Shown piece by piece: positions 8,001 to 20,990 of a stretch of 64,000 nucleotides of DNA (within the stretch, counting starts at the first letter, position 1; each line of letters begins with the position of its first letter). The notes below the pieces were generated by a model that saw nothing but the letters and a program-made list of their open reading frames with translations, had not been told where the DNA came from and did not search any database. The DNA lies in the NCBI RefSeq assembly GCF_022024175.1, contig NZ_CP091794.1:1612001-1676000 (forward strand). The letters run 5' to 3'. Source of the stretch: Prevotella communis. Its GTDB lineage: Bacteria > Bacteroidota > Bacteroidia > Bacteroidales > Bacteroidaceae. The position numbers and the translations under genes are program-made.

Positions 8001-9457
8001 ACAGCACCAGCGGCATTGGCCTCTATAGCGCGTATCGCGACATCAGTATCTTGGGCGGCAATGTCACCGCTACCGTCATCAAAGCCGGAGGCTACGACGC
8101 CACTGGCACCATTACCCTCGGCTATACCACCCCCGCCGACCGCATCACTGCCAGCAGCTATGCTTGCGCTACCCTCACTATTGCCGACGGCCAGACGCTT
8201 ACCGATGGCTACTCTGCCAATACATACACCGGTACCCTCACCGACGAGCAGAAGGCTGCCATTGCAGGCAAGACGATGATGAAGGCTCTGGGCGACGTCA
8301 GCTACATCGATGAGAACGGTGAAACTCAGACCTGCAGCAACTACCAAATCCTCTCCGATGGCGTTTTTATCTCGGATAACATAATTGGCAACACACTGCT
8401 GGACACCTGGTACGTAGCCAGCGGCAATTATACTTTCAATGCTACTTATCTCCAAACTTACGGACGTGTACATATTATATTATGCGACGGCGCCAGCTTT
8501 ACCGTCAACGGTAGTGGTAGCTATGGTATTTATGCCTATAATAAACTCAGCATCTACGGCCAGAGTCAGGACACCGGCACGCTTACGGTCAATGTAGCGA
8601 ATGCGTCGGGTAAGGCTTTATATGTTGATTACGGCAACCTCGTTGTAAACGGTGGCGTCGTCAGCGCACATGGCGGCGATTATGGCATCTATATCAAAAA
8701 TGGCAACCTGACCGTCAATGGCGGCAGCATCAATTGCTCGGCCAACAAAGGTCTCTATGTGAATGGTGACGCGCTGATGGGATCACCCTTACTTGCCCAC
8801 CATATGCCTCAATATGATATCAAGGGTTTGCTCAGCGTCAAGCTAACCATGAACAGCATTGGTATCATGACCTACAGTGGTGTGAACTCTCTCGACTTTA
8901 CCAACGTCAGCGGTCTGAGTGCCTACGTGGCCCTGAGCGATGCTGATGACAAAGGCAATATCACGCTGACACGCACTTATAAGCCCGCGGGCATGACGGG
9001 TATGGTGCTCTGCGGCGAGCCCTCTACCTCTTATATCGTTCCTACTGTCAAGGATAAGTATCCAGATGTTTACCAGAACAACCTACTTCGTCATGTGATA
9101 GTGGCTACCGAGATTGACAAGTCCGACGGTTATTACACCAACTATATCCTGGCAAAGAAAAACGGCAATGTGGGCTTCTATCCGCTCAGCGGCAAAGGCA
9201 CCCTGAAACCCTATAGCGCCTACTTGCAGCTGCACAAGGACGCTGGTTCACGCGGTATTGAACTCAACTTCGAGGAAGAGGGCACACCGACAGGAGTAGG
9301 TCACACAGAAATCACAGAAGGTTTAGCTCGACGGCCCGCAGGGGAAAGTCAAAGCACGGAAATGGCTGACGCCATCTATGACTTGCAGGGTCGCCGTATA
9401 GAGAAGCCAAAGAAGGGCCTGTATATTGTGAATGGTCGAAAAGTAATGATTAAATAA
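5009..9457 (+). CDS. Large exported repeat protein 1 (GLUG-like, C-terminal tail)
   Basis: 1482 aa with a signal peptide (cleavage expected after GQEAWA, about residue 30). Residues about 520-690 contain Gly-rich GLUG-type repeats (GGIVGYNYGTITDCTV, GGIAGKNYSSTITDC). About 860-1070 and 1130-1245 are two copies of a beta-solenoid-like module with LSIYGQSQDTGTL / LAIYGQSLGTGSI. The C-terminus is YDLQGRRIEKPKKGLYI plus NGRKVMIK, a short tail common on exported Prevotella proteins and resembling type IX secretion sorting tails. An 11-residue insert (9320-9352) interrupts the linker before that tail and matches an intergenic repeat. A surface adhesin or ligand-binding role is likely but unproven. 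Confidence 0.8.
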   Translation: MKNLRTIFLNRILALVLTIVALMTGQEAWAESSWTVTNINGSSNTFTITRSEKGYAQTVHFRTVSLSAYAGQHFTAVDMDYTFLANEDEKTVTVTELTPSGSYKYQNGTTNRKYRFEVSDRAGFILASADRTMTNGTSINSSDAFAEKSVTVQSAEFKVTDKGYSDATNPARSVSSSGYYSLAAPKEYLVSAGAELHMTLGLDVKEVDDGYQHLQILVDNTSTCDGGNKNGEPGTPSLSRYMVSFAHDPGDKNTTYASYTFPLTTASDNCGLINNAWSNGVTNKLYNQKFYSGCRASDGKLILPTNFSTLVVRFDASGDNDDNWYAKNVKAHIQAIDATAPTKLAVSVAPGRHSKGNTIYVSVAFSEIVSYSGTKKLNTNWGNLTYVDGSGTNVLTFKGTIPQNATGDLNITGISGTIQDLAGNSLSGGVTASNLCTLDADFAYTIDEFQKDGDNYLIKTHEDLIGLAGYVNGGGATEGKTFLQVADITFPHTTNWNNSASTEINYTAIGYYIDKSNESRFDGTYDGGGHTISGIRIYRGGDTNSDSYQGLFGVVNLGSIVRNVNLADTRITGYDSTGGIVGYNYGTITDCTVAANVCIHSVITNSYSHGGIVGTNNKIVQRSVSSAILTVKSGTSGVYYGGIAGKNYSSTITDCIADGVVIPDVNARGAIVGYQNNYCTFTRNYYHNCKVASDAVTPSGVGMGTEDSKTTSDVDGAQPLWAITLPTHASVVRTGIALPGTNNMTYDNGADINGVPYAKGLSVVNLSYDSATITEGYDVLLSVKKTSDDTAVKFTDNGDYTYRIIMPTADITVSATEIPIIAYIDADGNPQSHACTPIVEGTTSYQTLGRTEGWYVVNSDVTISGTQGVKFLDQQVNIILCDGTTLTSNATTTGCDGIDANNGSLAIYGQSLGTGSIVATASDYSAISSKTSINLNGGIISGITNSGYAAITNDSSSGGSITIRRGNVTATGSTFGIRDLGKSSGIVILGGTVNATAHSTSGIGLYSAYRDISILGGNVTATVIKAGGYDATGTITLGYTTPADRITASSYACATLTIADGQTLTDGYSANTYTGTLTDEQKAAIAGKTMMKALGDVSYIDENGETQTCSNYQILSDGVFISDNIIGNTLLDTWYVASGNYTFNATYLQTYGRVHIILCDGASFTVNGSGSYGIYAYNKLSIYGQSQDTGTLTVNVANASGKALYVDYGNLVVNGGVVSAHGGDYGIYIKNGNLTVNGGSINCSANKGLYVNGDALMGSPLLAHHMPQYDIKGLLSVKLTMNSIGIMTYSGVNSLDFTNVSGLSAYVALSDADDKGNITLTRTYKPAGMTGMVLCGEPSTSYIVPTVKDKYPDVYQNNLLRHVIVATEIDKSDGYYTNYILAKKNGNVGFYPLSGKGTLKPYSAYLQLHKDAGSRGIELNFEEEGTPTGVGHTEITEGLARRPAGESQSTEMADAIYDLQGRRIEKPKKGLYIVNGRKVMIK
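9320..9352 (+). repeat. 33-bp in-frame insertion matching a dispersed repeat
   Basis: Compared with the third surface protein, the linker HTEITE-STEMA carries 11 extra residues (GLARRPAGESQ). Bases 9326-9352 match the reverse complement of 14846-14872 in 26 of 27 positions. The latter copy lies in the intergenic gap before the third surface gene. Confidence 0.85.
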
Positions 9458-9473
9458 TAGAAATTATAGGATT

Positions 9474-9647
9474 ATGAAAAAGATATATATTCAGCCAGAG
9501 ACCACGGTAGTGAGAATCACTCAGACGCTGCTCCAGTCAGCTAGCAAAGGCGGTGGTTCCAGTCTCACCCTTACCATAGACTCAAAAGAAGAGGCCGATG
9601 CCGACGAACAGCTGTCGCGCGCGTTCTCATGGGACGACGAGGACTAA
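9474..9647 (+). CDS. Small acidic-tailed protein, paired with surface protein 1
   Basis: 57 aa: MKKIYIQPETTVVRITQTLL, then QSASKGGG and an acidic end FSWDDED. It starts 16 bp after surface protein 1 stops and is followed by a strong terminator, so the two form one transcript. The start MKKxYxxPE, a central hydrophobic strand with LL, and the D-rich end are shared with the small genes at 14614 and 18875. There is no classical signal peptide. I do not recognise a function; similar short genes are common in Bacteroidales and uncharacterised as far as I know. Confidence 0.75.
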   Translation: MKKIYIQPETTVVRITQTLLQSASKGGGSSLTLTIDSKEEADADEQLSRAFSWDDED

Positions 9648-9666
9648 CACCCCTTATAACCCCTCC

Positions 9667-9712
9667 AACGGCTCCCGAAACACCTCCGCTTCGGGAGCCG
9701 TTATTTTATTTT
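9667..9712 (+). terminator. Terminator of cassette 1
   Basis: Perfect 13-bp stem AACGGCTCCCGAA / TTCGGGAGCCGTT (9667-9679, 9690-9702) with a loop of 10, then a T-rich run. Both the stem and the CCCCTTATAACCCC leader before it recur after cassette 3. Confidence 0.92.
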
Positions 9713-9722
9713 TTGTATAGAG

Positions 9723-9736
9723 AGGTACCAGTCCCC
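9723..9736 (+). repeat. GGTACCAGTCCCC-type dispersed motif, copy 1
   Basis: AGGTACCAGTCCCC follows the cassette 1 terminator. Related copies are at 19858-19871 and 20991-21004, and a diverged reverse copy at 22094-22107. Confidence 0.5.
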
Positions 9737-9849
9737 GGCATCATGGAGATGATGATTACTTCTCCGACCCCTTTTTGCGTCCCTTAGAGTTTCAAAATCG
9801 TAAAAAGAGTCTCAAAATATACAAATGTTGAAGATAATTGGCCTTATGT

Positions 9850-9880
9850 TTTGTTGTTTGTGATATTTTAATTATATTTG
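9850..9880 (+). promoter_or_regulatory. Promoter of surface protein 2
   Basis: TTTG (9850-9853), 19 bp, TATATTTG (9873-9880) matches the Bacteroidetes primary sigma promoter (TTTG/N19/TAnnTTTG) exactly. Transcription should start near 9885, leaving a leader of about 43 nt to the ATG at 9928. Confidence 0.85.
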
Positions 9881-9927
9881 CAACTGTAACTACATAACCA
9901 AGAACATAATTTAAAACAATCTTTAAC

Positions 9928-14598
<4,671 letters not shown>

Positions 14599-14613
14599 AT
14601 GGAGGACACAGAT

Positions 14614-14817
14614 ATGAAAAAGACATATATTAAACCAGAGCAGCGCGTGGTGCTACTGCAACACAAGACAATGTTGCTGGCAGGTAGCGTGATAAACCCT
14701 GGAGAAAATAATGCCCCTCCGGGTTCCCGCATCAGGGATGATGACTGGGACGACGAGCCGGACGCCCCCGCCGGCGCCCGCGGCTGCGATGACGACTGGG
14801 ACGACTGGGACGAATAA
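14614..14817 (+). CDS. Small acidic-tailed protein, paired with surface protein 2
   Basis: 67 aa beginning MKKTYIKPEQRVVLLQHKTM with LLAGS next, then a Pro/Asp-rich part holding two DDDWDD blocks (the last ends DDWDDWDE). An ATG at 14599, directly after the surface protein 2 stop, would add five residues. I prefer 14614 because a GGAGG lies 7 nt upstream and both sister genes start MKK. It belongs to the same family as the genes at 9474 and 18875 and has the most acidic tail of the three. Function unknown. Confidence 0.78.
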   Translation: MKKTYIKPEQRVVLLQHKTMLLAGSVINPGENNAPPGSRIRDDDWDDEPDAPAGARGCDDDWDDWDE

Positions 14818-14845
14818 ATTATGGTTAAGGGTTAAGGATTCATGG

Positions 14846-14915
14846 TTGACTTTCCCCTTCGGGCCGTCGAGCCAAGCCATCATGCCCCGGCAAGCGCCCC
14901 TGTAGGCCGGGCATG
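14846..14915. repeat. Dispersed repeat block between cassettes 2 and 3
   Basis: 14846-14872 is the 27-bp repeat (TTGACTTTCCCCTTCGGGCC...) whose reverse complement is found inside surface gene 1. Just after it, CATGCCCCGGC (14881-14891) pairs with GCCGGGCATG (14906-14915). There is no T-run, so this is not a normal terminator. Confidence 0.7.
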
Positions 14916-14969
14916 ACTCCTGCCACTGCAACAACGAAACAAAAAACAATGGTATAACATTAAAAAGCA

Positions 14970-17900
14970 ATGAGACAAAAGTTTCTATTCATCCTCGCCC
15001 TGCTGCTGACGGCAGTCACGGGCGCGTGGGCCGACACCTACGATTATCCCACGAAGACGAAGCCGGAGTTTCACGCCGAGTATGGCGGGAAGAGCAATGT
15101 CGTGGTCATCAACACGGCTGCCGAACTGGCGTACATCACGGAGCACTTCGACGAGAACTCCGAGTTCCCCGTAGAGGATGACGACTGGAGTGAGCTGAAC
15201 TACTACCTGAACGCCGACATCAACATGGGCAACTCCTACTCGTGGATGCCCCTGGGCCGCGAGTCCTACTGGGTCACCAGGTACAGCGGCACGTTCTGGG
15301 GCAACGGCCACACCATCACCTACATGATACGTGGCCTCAACGAAGAGAATCAGGGACTGTTCTCCACCATTCATGAGGACGGCAAGGTGTTCGACGTCAA
15401 CGTGGTTTGCGACATCTATGCCCAAAGAGATTACGTGGGCGGCATCTGCGGCGATAACTATGGCACGATAGAGAACTGCACGGTGACGGCCAACATCGTG
15501 AATGAAGACCATGAATATGTGGGCGGTATCGTCGGCAATAACAGTCCCAGTGGCATCGTGAAAGGCTGCCATGTGATGGGCTTGGTAGAGGGCAAAGGTT
15601 CAGCAAAATACGTGGGCGGTATAACTGGCCGCAACGTAAGGGGAGCTAATGATCCCGAAATAGTCAACTGCTGGGTGGAGGCCGATGTCAGCTCTGAACA
15701 TGACAACGCCGCCACCGGTGCCTACGTGGGCGGCATCGCCGGTATTAATAATTCATTTATAAGGTACTGCTGCATGACGGGCAACGTGACGAACCCGGAG
15801 GATAATTGTGTAGGCGGAATTTGTGGCAAAAACTCTGAAGGTGGTCATGCTCACGGCCATGGTTCAGCAGGCGGCACTGTCGAGCACTGCACATTCTATG
15901 GTGTGATTGATAACGACCACAGCCGGACCAGCGACTTTATTGGCGAAGGCTATGGGAAAAATCTGTACAGAGAGTTCAGCCAGGCCGAGTACGACGACGC
16001 CGTCAGCAAGGGTCACGCCTTGTACGCCTATGCCATCCGCAACGTCTTTGCACTCAGCGTCACCACCACCGGCACCGGCACCGTGACGGTCAGAGATTTT
16101 AATGCCGAGACTATAGACTATGATAAGGTGCCCACCGGCCACTGGATCTACGTGAATATCACCTCTGGTGTCGTGTCGAGCTTCATCGTCAAAGATGCCG
16201 TCGGCAACGATGTCGAGGTGACCAGGTATCATCAATACGACGACAATTACTATATGTTCCCCATGCCGAGAAGCAATGTCAGCGTCACCGTCAACTTCAC
16301 GACGCAGCAGGGCGACGGCTCGGAGGAGAACCCGTATGTCATCTCCACCGCCGAGGAATGGGAAGCGTTTGCCAAAAATGTCAATGACAATAATAAATCA
16401 TACGAGGGAGAATATGTCATGCTGGGCGGCGACCTCGAAGTGAGTACATTTCAGTGTTTGGGAAACAACATTGGCTTCTCCAATGCTTTCAAGGGAACCT
16501 TCGACGGCAATGGCCACACGCTGACCTGCGTCTATCCACCTTTTACCCGCGTCATGGACGCCACGATTAAGAACCTGCACGTCATCGGCAATGCCACTGG
16601 GTCATGGACTTCTGGCAGCATCGTTGCCTTGTCCAAAGGCACGCTGAACCTCATCAACTGCCGCAGCTCGGTGAACGTGGACTGCGGGAATAGTCAGAGT
16701 TATGGCGGACTGGTCGGCACCATGTCCACAGACGCGACTTACGTAGTGTCCCCGAACGCAAACTCGGTCACCATCGAGGGCTGCGTGTTCGACGGCTCCT
16801 TCGCCGCTACCAATGGAGCCACCGACTGCAGCGGCTTCGTGGGCGATGCCGGTGAGGGCGGCACCGTCGTCATCCGCAACTCGCTGCTGAAGCCCGCCAG
16901 CGTGGGCACGGGCATACTCAGCAACACCTTCGCCAAGATGGGCAACAACGGCACGCTCACCATCGAAAACAGTTACTTCGTGGCCACCGACAACCTGCCC
17001 GCCAACCAGGGCACGCAGGCCCGCACCGTCAGTGCTGGCGCGGACGTGACCCTCAGCGGTCTCGGCGAGGCCGCCACCACCTACGGCTCTAACGGCATCA
17101 CGGCCTACGCCCACGGCATCAGCTACGGCGGCACCAACTACGCCGGCGGCGGCGAGAGCGTCAGCCTCACGCTGAGACACGGCAGCAAGACGGGCTACAC
17201 CTTCGGTGGCTACACCGCCTCGGCCGGCACCATCAGCGGCACCACCCTCACCATGCCCGACGCCGACGTCACCATCGGCGCCGCCTGGACGAGGTTCCTC
17301 GACGGCACAGGTTCTGACGACGACCCCTACATCATCGGCACCACCGACCACTGGAACATCTTCGCCAGCAGCGTCAACAGCGGCACTGGCTTCAGCGGCA
17401 AGGTCGTGAAGCTGACCAACAGCATCAGCGTCTCCGAAATGGCGGGCATCAGCTATGACAAAGCGTTCGAGGGCATCTTCGACGGCGACGGCCATACGCT
17501 GACCTTCACGAAGGGCACGTCCGCAGAGCCATTCGCCGAGGAATACTGCGCCCCGTTCCGCCACGTCAAGAACGCCGTCATCGGGAACCTGCACGTCGAC
17601 GGCACCATCTACACCAGCCGGAAGAAAGCCGCTGGCATCGTGGGCGAGTCGCTCAGCGCGCTGGAACTCTATAACTGCCGCAGCTCCATCAGCATCCACA
17701 GCAGCGTCAGCGGCGACGGCACCCACGGCGGACTGGTCAGCACGCTGAGCGGCAGCGAGAAAGACATCTACATCGACGGCTGCGTGTTCGACGGCTCCTT
17801 TGCCACCACTGCCGGCACCAACAACTGCGGCGGCTTCGTCGGCTGGCCCGTATATAACCGCCCCGTCATCGAGAACTCGCTCATGATTCCCGCCAGCGTG

Positions 17901-18851
17901 GGCGCAGGAATGCTTGCCAACACCTTCACCCGCGTGTACTCCACCAACGAGCCCACCATCACCAACTGCTACTACGTCGCTGTAGATAACCTGCCCGCCA
18001 ACCAGGGCACGGCGGCCGCCGTCCTCAACATCACCCCCGCCAACCCTGACTACGACTACGGCATGGTGAAGGCATACAAGAACGGCATCTGGTTCGACGG
18101 CAACTTCTACGGCACGCCCGTCAGCATCAGCCTGGCCGACAACGCCGACAACAGCACGACCATCAGTAATGCCAACGGCTACGTGGCCAACGTGACTCTC
18201 TCCGGCCGCACCCTCTACAAGGACGGCTACTGGAACACGCTGGTGCTGCCGTTCGACGTGACGATTGCCAGCAGCCCGCTTGCTGGAGATAATGTTGTGG
18301 CAAAGGTGCTCAACGAATCATCTAATCTTGTTGGCGGCACGCTGACGCTGAACTTCGATGATGCGCCCGACACGATTCCTGCCGGCACACCATTCATCAT
18401 CAAATGGGATAATACGGGGGTAAACCTCGTGAACCCTGTGTTCACCGGCGTCACCATCGACAACACCAACCGCGACGTGAACTTCACGGATGGCTCGGGC
18501 TCGTTCATGGGTACCTACGCTCCGCTGGAGATCACCGAGGCCAACCGCAGCAAAGTGCTGCTGCTGTCTGGCAACAACAAGCTGGGCTATGCCAAGACGG
18601 ACCGCACCATCGCTAACAGAAAGGCACTGGGCACCTGCCGCGCATACTTCTATTTCCCCGGCAGCCAGACCGCCCGCAGCTTTGTGATGAACTTCGGCGA
18701 GGACGACACGCAGACCACGGGTATAGTTCACACAGAAATCACAGAAAGCACGGAAATGGCTGGCGCCATCTACGACTTGCAGGGTCGCCGTATAGAGAAG
18801 CCAAAGAAGGGCCTGTATATCCATGGAGGCAAAAAAGTGTTGGTACATTAA
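14970..18851 (+). CDS. Large exported repeat protein 3 (GLUG-like, two modules)
   Basis: 1293 aa with a signal peptide ending VTGAWA (about residue 22), like protein 2. Residues about 120-300 hold five or so GLUG-type repeats (YVGGICGDNYGTIENC, YVGGIVGNN, YVGGITGRN, YVGGIAGIN). Two of the modules also seen in protein 2 start near residues 447 and 780, separated by an InlB-like stretch (GYTFGGYTASAGTISG). The C-terminal region (TEMAGAIYDLQGRRIEKPKK) is nearly identical in DNA to that of protein 1. No separate promoter is obvious in the 150-bp gap, so it may be read from the promoter at 9850. Probable surface protein; ligand unknown. Confidence 0.8.
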   Translation: MRQKFLFILALLLTAVTGAWADTYDYPTKTKPEFHAEYGGKSNVVVINTAAELAYITEHFDENSEFPVEDDDWSELNYYLNADINMGNSYSWMPLGRESYWVTRYSGTFWGNGHTITYMIRGLNEENQGLFSTIHEDGKVFDVNVVCDIYAQRDYVGGICGDNYGTIENCTVTANIVNEDHEYVGGIVGNNSPSGIVKGCHVMGLVEGKGSAKYVGGITGRNVRGANDPEIVNCWVEADVSSEHDNAATGAYVGGIAGINNSFIRYCCMTGNVTNPEDNCVGGICGKNSEGGHAHGHGSAGGTVEHCTFYGVIDNDHSRTSDFIGEGYGKNLYREFSQAEYDDAVSKGHALYAYAIRNVFALSVTTTGTGTVTVRDFNAETIDYDKVPTGHWIYVNITSGVVSSFIVKDAVGNDVEVTRYHQYDDNYYMFPMPRSNVSVTVNFTTQQGDGSEENPYVISTAEEWEAFAKNVNDNNKSYEGEYVMLGGDLEVSTFQCLGNNIGFSNAFKGTFDGNGHTLTCVYPPFTRVMDATIKNLHVIGNATGSWTSGSIVALSKGTLNLINCRSSVNVDCGNSQSYGGLVGTMSTDATYVVSPNANSVTIEGCVFDGSFAATNGATDCSGFVGDAGEGGTVVIRNSLLKPASVGTGILSNTFAKMGNNGTLTIENSYFVATDNLPANQGTQARTVSAGADVTLSGLGEAATTYGSNGITAYAHGISYGGTNYAGGGESVSLTLRHGSKTGYTFGGYTASAGTISGTTLTMPDADVTIGAAWTRFLDGTGSDDDPYIIGTTDHWNIFASSVNSGTGFSGKVVKLTNSISVSEMAGISYDKAFEGIFDGDGHTLTFTKGTSAEPFAEEYCAPFRHVKNAVIGNLHVDGTIYTSRKKAAGIVGESLSALELYNCRSSISIHSSVSGDGTHGGLVSTLSGSEKDIYIDGCVFDGSFATTAGTNNCGGFVGWPVYNRPVIENSLMIPASVGAGMLANTFTRVYSTNEPTITNCYYVAVDNLPANQGTAAAVLNITPANPDYDYGMVKAYKNGIWFDGNFYGTPVSISLADNADNSTTISNANGYVANVTLSGRTLYKDGYWNTLVLPFDVTIASSPLAGDNVVAKVLNESSNLVGGTLTLNFDDAPDTIPAGTPFIIKWDNTGVNLVNPVFTGVTIDNTNRDVNFTDGSGSFMGTYAPLEITEANRSKVLLLSGNNKLGYAKTDRTIANRKALGTCRAYFYFPGSQTARSFVMNFGEDDTQTTGIVHTEITESTEMAGAIYDLQGRRIEKPKKGLYIHGGKKVLVH

Positions 18852-18874
18852 ACATTAAAATACTGAAGAGTATT

Positions 18875-19039
18875 ATGAAGAAGATATATATGAAACCGGA
18901 GATGCAGACCGTGGTGCTGCAACATCAGGGCCACCTGATGACTACTAGTGGTGAAGCGCAGGCATTGGGAGGTCCCAATGCTGAGAAATTCATCTTAGAT
19001 CCCGACGACGATTTGAAGGATGATGATGTCCTGAGATAA
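18875..19039 (+). CDS. Small acidic-tailed protein, paired with surface protein 3
   Basis: 54 aa: MKKIYMKPEMQTVVLQHQGH, LMTTSGEAQALGG, then an acidic end with DPDDD and KDDD. It starts 23 bp after surface protein 3 and ends just before the second copy of the cassette terminator. It is the third member of the MKKxYxxPE family here and lacks the Trp found in the other two tails. Function unknown. Confidence 0.75.
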   Translation: MKKIYMKPEMQTVVLQHQGHLMTTSGEAQALGGPNAEKFILDPDDDLKDDDVLR

Positions 19040-19060
19040 CAGCCCCTTATAACCCCCTCC

Positions 19061-19110
19061 AACGGCTCCCGAAGCACATCTGCCTCAGGAGCCGTTATTT
19101 TATTGTTTTG
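19061..19110 (+). terminator. Terminator of cassette 3, copy of cassette 1 terminator
   Basis: Stem AACGGCTCC / GGAGCCGTT (19061-19069, 19088-19096), then TATTTTATTGTTTT. The flanks and outer stem match 9667-9712 closely, and the loop-side bases have drifted. Confidence 0.9.
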
Positions 19111-19161
19111 TATAGTATTTTCAATTCTTATATTTCCTCCTTATAATACCCCTGAAAATTT

Positions 19162-19215
19162 GAGTTAACTAAAATCATGATTTGATTTAACTCGATTCAT
19201 GATTTGAGTTAACTC
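19162..19215. repeat. Alternating 10-bp palindromes
   Basis: GAGTTAACT (19162), AATCATGATT (19173-19182), TTTAACTCGA (19187), ATTCATGATT (19195-19204) and GAGTTAACTC (19206-19215) alternate through about 55 bp, two palindrome types taking turns. It lies beyond the cassette 3 terminator in a gene-free stretch. Confidence 0.75.
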
Positions 19216-19232
19216 GAACGATTAAATTAGTT

Positions 19233-19261
19233 AACGGGCCATTTTCGGCCCGTTTTTTTTG
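19233..19261 (+). terminator. Intrinsic terminator with no gene in front
   Basis: AACGGGCC, loop ATTTTC, GGCCCGTT, then eight T. It lies 150 bp past the cassette 3 terminator with no open frame in front. It may end an unannotated short RNA covering the palindromes, or be a back-up terminator. Confidence 0.8.
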
Positions 19262-19429
19262 TTCACTTTTTTGTCTTACTTGAATTATCCATGGATATTT
19301 TTGTCTGCGACGCTACACGAATGACCATAAATGAGCAGTTTCATATTTCATGTTTAATGTTTAATCTTTAATGTTTAATATTTCATGTTTCATGTTTAAT
19401 GTTTCATGTATTCACACCCCCAAAAACCT

Positions 19430-19479
19430 CACTCGAGTGAAATCATCGATTGAGCTCAAGTCATGAAATCACCCGAGTG
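19430..19479. repeat. 50-bp interrupted palindrome
   Basis: Two-fold symmetry centred on TTGAGCTCAA at 19450-19459, with outer arms CACTCGAGTGA and TCACCCGAGTG and matching CAT/ATG blocks between. Only a few bases on each side break the symmetry. It shares the TTCATGATTT element with the array at 19162-19215. Confidence 0.75.
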
Positions 19480-19857
19480 AATTCATGATTTCAGCTATAT
19501 AGGGTGAATTTTCTGCTTTTTCCTTGGCAAAATGGAGATGGTTACGCTTTTTTCTCGTCACCCAACTTTATCACAGCCACACGCAGAACTGATAAAAAGG
19601 AGTTTAACGGGAAGCGATATATCAAAGTACAATAAAAGCTGGCCACACGTGACCAGCTCTATATCTGAGTGAAAGAAATCAAGCGGCCGCTCGAACTTGT
19701 TCGCTTGCTACCAAAGGGACGCAAGAAGGTCGAATTGCTCATCATCACGCAGATGCCACCGTTCCGCACATCGTGGCTCTACTTGGTTTCTCCTTTTCAC
19801 GCTGCAAAGATAGGTATTCTTAGGCGAATAACCAAGCATTCTGCCAATTTTCTTAAG

Positions 19858-19871
19858 AGGTTCCAGTCCCT
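19858..19871 (+). repeat. GGTACCAGTCCCC-type dispersed motif, copy 2
   Basis: AGGTTCCAGTCCCT, 40 bp past the end of the hydrolase gene. GTCCC here can pair with GGGAC about 15 bp on, giving a short hairpin. A closer match to copy 1 lies at 20991, upstream of the same gene. Confidence 0.45.
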
Positions 19872-19911
19872 AATCCTTCACGAGGGACCGGTGATTGACA
19901 GATATCACAGT

Positions 19912-20844
19912 CTATAATGCTGTACACGACAAGAAATCCTTTAGATGTTTGACGTATTCTTTCCTGTGCTTCAAGTATGACTCTGCATGTTCTGCTCCTT
20001 CGGTTATCCAAAGCTCTTTATTCGAGGACTTGGCATCATAAAGGCGGTGCACCATATCTGTAGGCACAAAGGTATCGGCAGCACCATGAATGAATAGCAT
20101 CGGATAGGGAGACTTGCTAACCTCTTTGATGGGCGATGCCTCTCCAAAACTCCACCCATAGCGCAGTTTGCATATCAGACTTGTTGAGAACATCAATGGG
20201 AACTCCGGAAGATTAAACTGATTCTTCAGCTCACCTGAAAATTCATCCCAAACACTTGTATATCCGCAATCGTCTATAAAGCGAAGGTCCTTAATCTGCT
20301 CCGGCATTTTCTCGGCGGACATCATCATGGTAGTTGCAGCACCCATTGACACACCATGTACAACCATCGTGTCAGACTGAAACATGGATAACCAGTATAG
20401 GGCATCCTTCCTGTCAAGCCATCCCATCTGAATCACGTCACCCTCGCTTAGTCCGTGTGCATGAAGGTCTGGCATCACGACATTGTAATCTAGCTCCTTT
20501 TCGTAAATCCGTGCCAGCCACAGGAAGTCGATAGAACAATTACGCCATCCATGCAGTACCATAGCCGTTTTGCTTCCACCTTTTCTTATAAAGAGTGCAT
20601 GGTGCTTTTCTCCCGTCGGCATGGTAACGAAAGTGTCTCTTAGCGCACCGCTTTTCCTCAAAGAGTCGATCCAAGGTTGTGTCTCTGGATAGGTTTTAAA
20701 CTGTTCACGGAAACATTGGGCAGTATCAGTCCTTTCAGGATCAGGAGATAGGGAATAGTCAAGCATATAGAAACTGCCTCCGATGATACTAATAATGACT
20801 ATCACCAGGACTGCTGATATACACCAGACTATAACCTTTTTCAT
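19912..20844 (-). CDS. Membrane-anchored alpha/beta hydrolase
   Basis: 310 aa. One N-terminal transmembrane helix (VIVWCISAVLVIVIISIIGG) with the bulk outside the membrane. The serine-hydrolase triad is apparent: Ser in VVHGVSMGAA, Asp in IHGAADTFVP, His in TEGAEHAESY. The oxyanion-side motif is VLHGWRNC. This resembles the YqkD/BAAT-like group of Bacteroidales and Firmicutes hydrolases; the substrate is unknown. I chose the ATG at 20844 over an upstream TTG. On the minus strand, TATCTTTG at 20882-20875 is a good -7 box, about 30 nt before the start. Confidence 0.85.
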   Translation of the reverse strand: MKKVIVWCISAVLVIVIISIIGGSFYMLDYSLSPDPERTDTAQCFREQFKTYPETQPWIDSLRKSGALRDTFVTMPTGEKHHALFIRKGGSKTAMVLHGWRNCSIDFLWLARIYEKELDYNVVMPDLHAHGLSEGDVIQMGWLDRKDALYWLSMFQSDTMVVHGVSMGAATTMMMSAEKMPEQIKDLRFIDDCGYTSVWDEFSGELKNQFNLPEFPLMFSTSLICKLRYGWSFGEASPIKEVSKSPYPMLFIHGAADTFVPTDMVHRLYDAKSSNKELWITEGAEHAESYLKHRKEYVKHLKDFLSCTAL

Positions 20845-20990
20845 ATCTTCTCTATCTAAACTCAAATATCTCTGCAAAGATACGGAATTAAGAGCTTATT
20901 TGGGTATTTTTGCTGAGATATTTAAGTGTTTTTAGGTATATGCTTTTTTTTCCTGATATGAGATTGAAAATATTCTTCAAAAAGGTTGGC

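Larger units (their letters stand above)
19116..19911. other. Gene-poor accessory stretch
   Basis: About 800 bp holding the palindrome arrays, a terminator, low-complexity TTTAATGTTTCATG-type repeats (about 19350-19410) and a hairpin AGCTGG...CCAGCT (about 19634-19655). An 82-codon frame at 19669-19917 has no start context, family resemblance or partner, and I do not call it a gene. Confidence 0.6.

Noticed and set aside
19669..19917. 82-codon frame in the gap before the hydrolase gene
   Set aside because: No family, promoter or partner, and it overlaps the hydrolase stop; possibly eroded IS or gene DNA, but not supportable.
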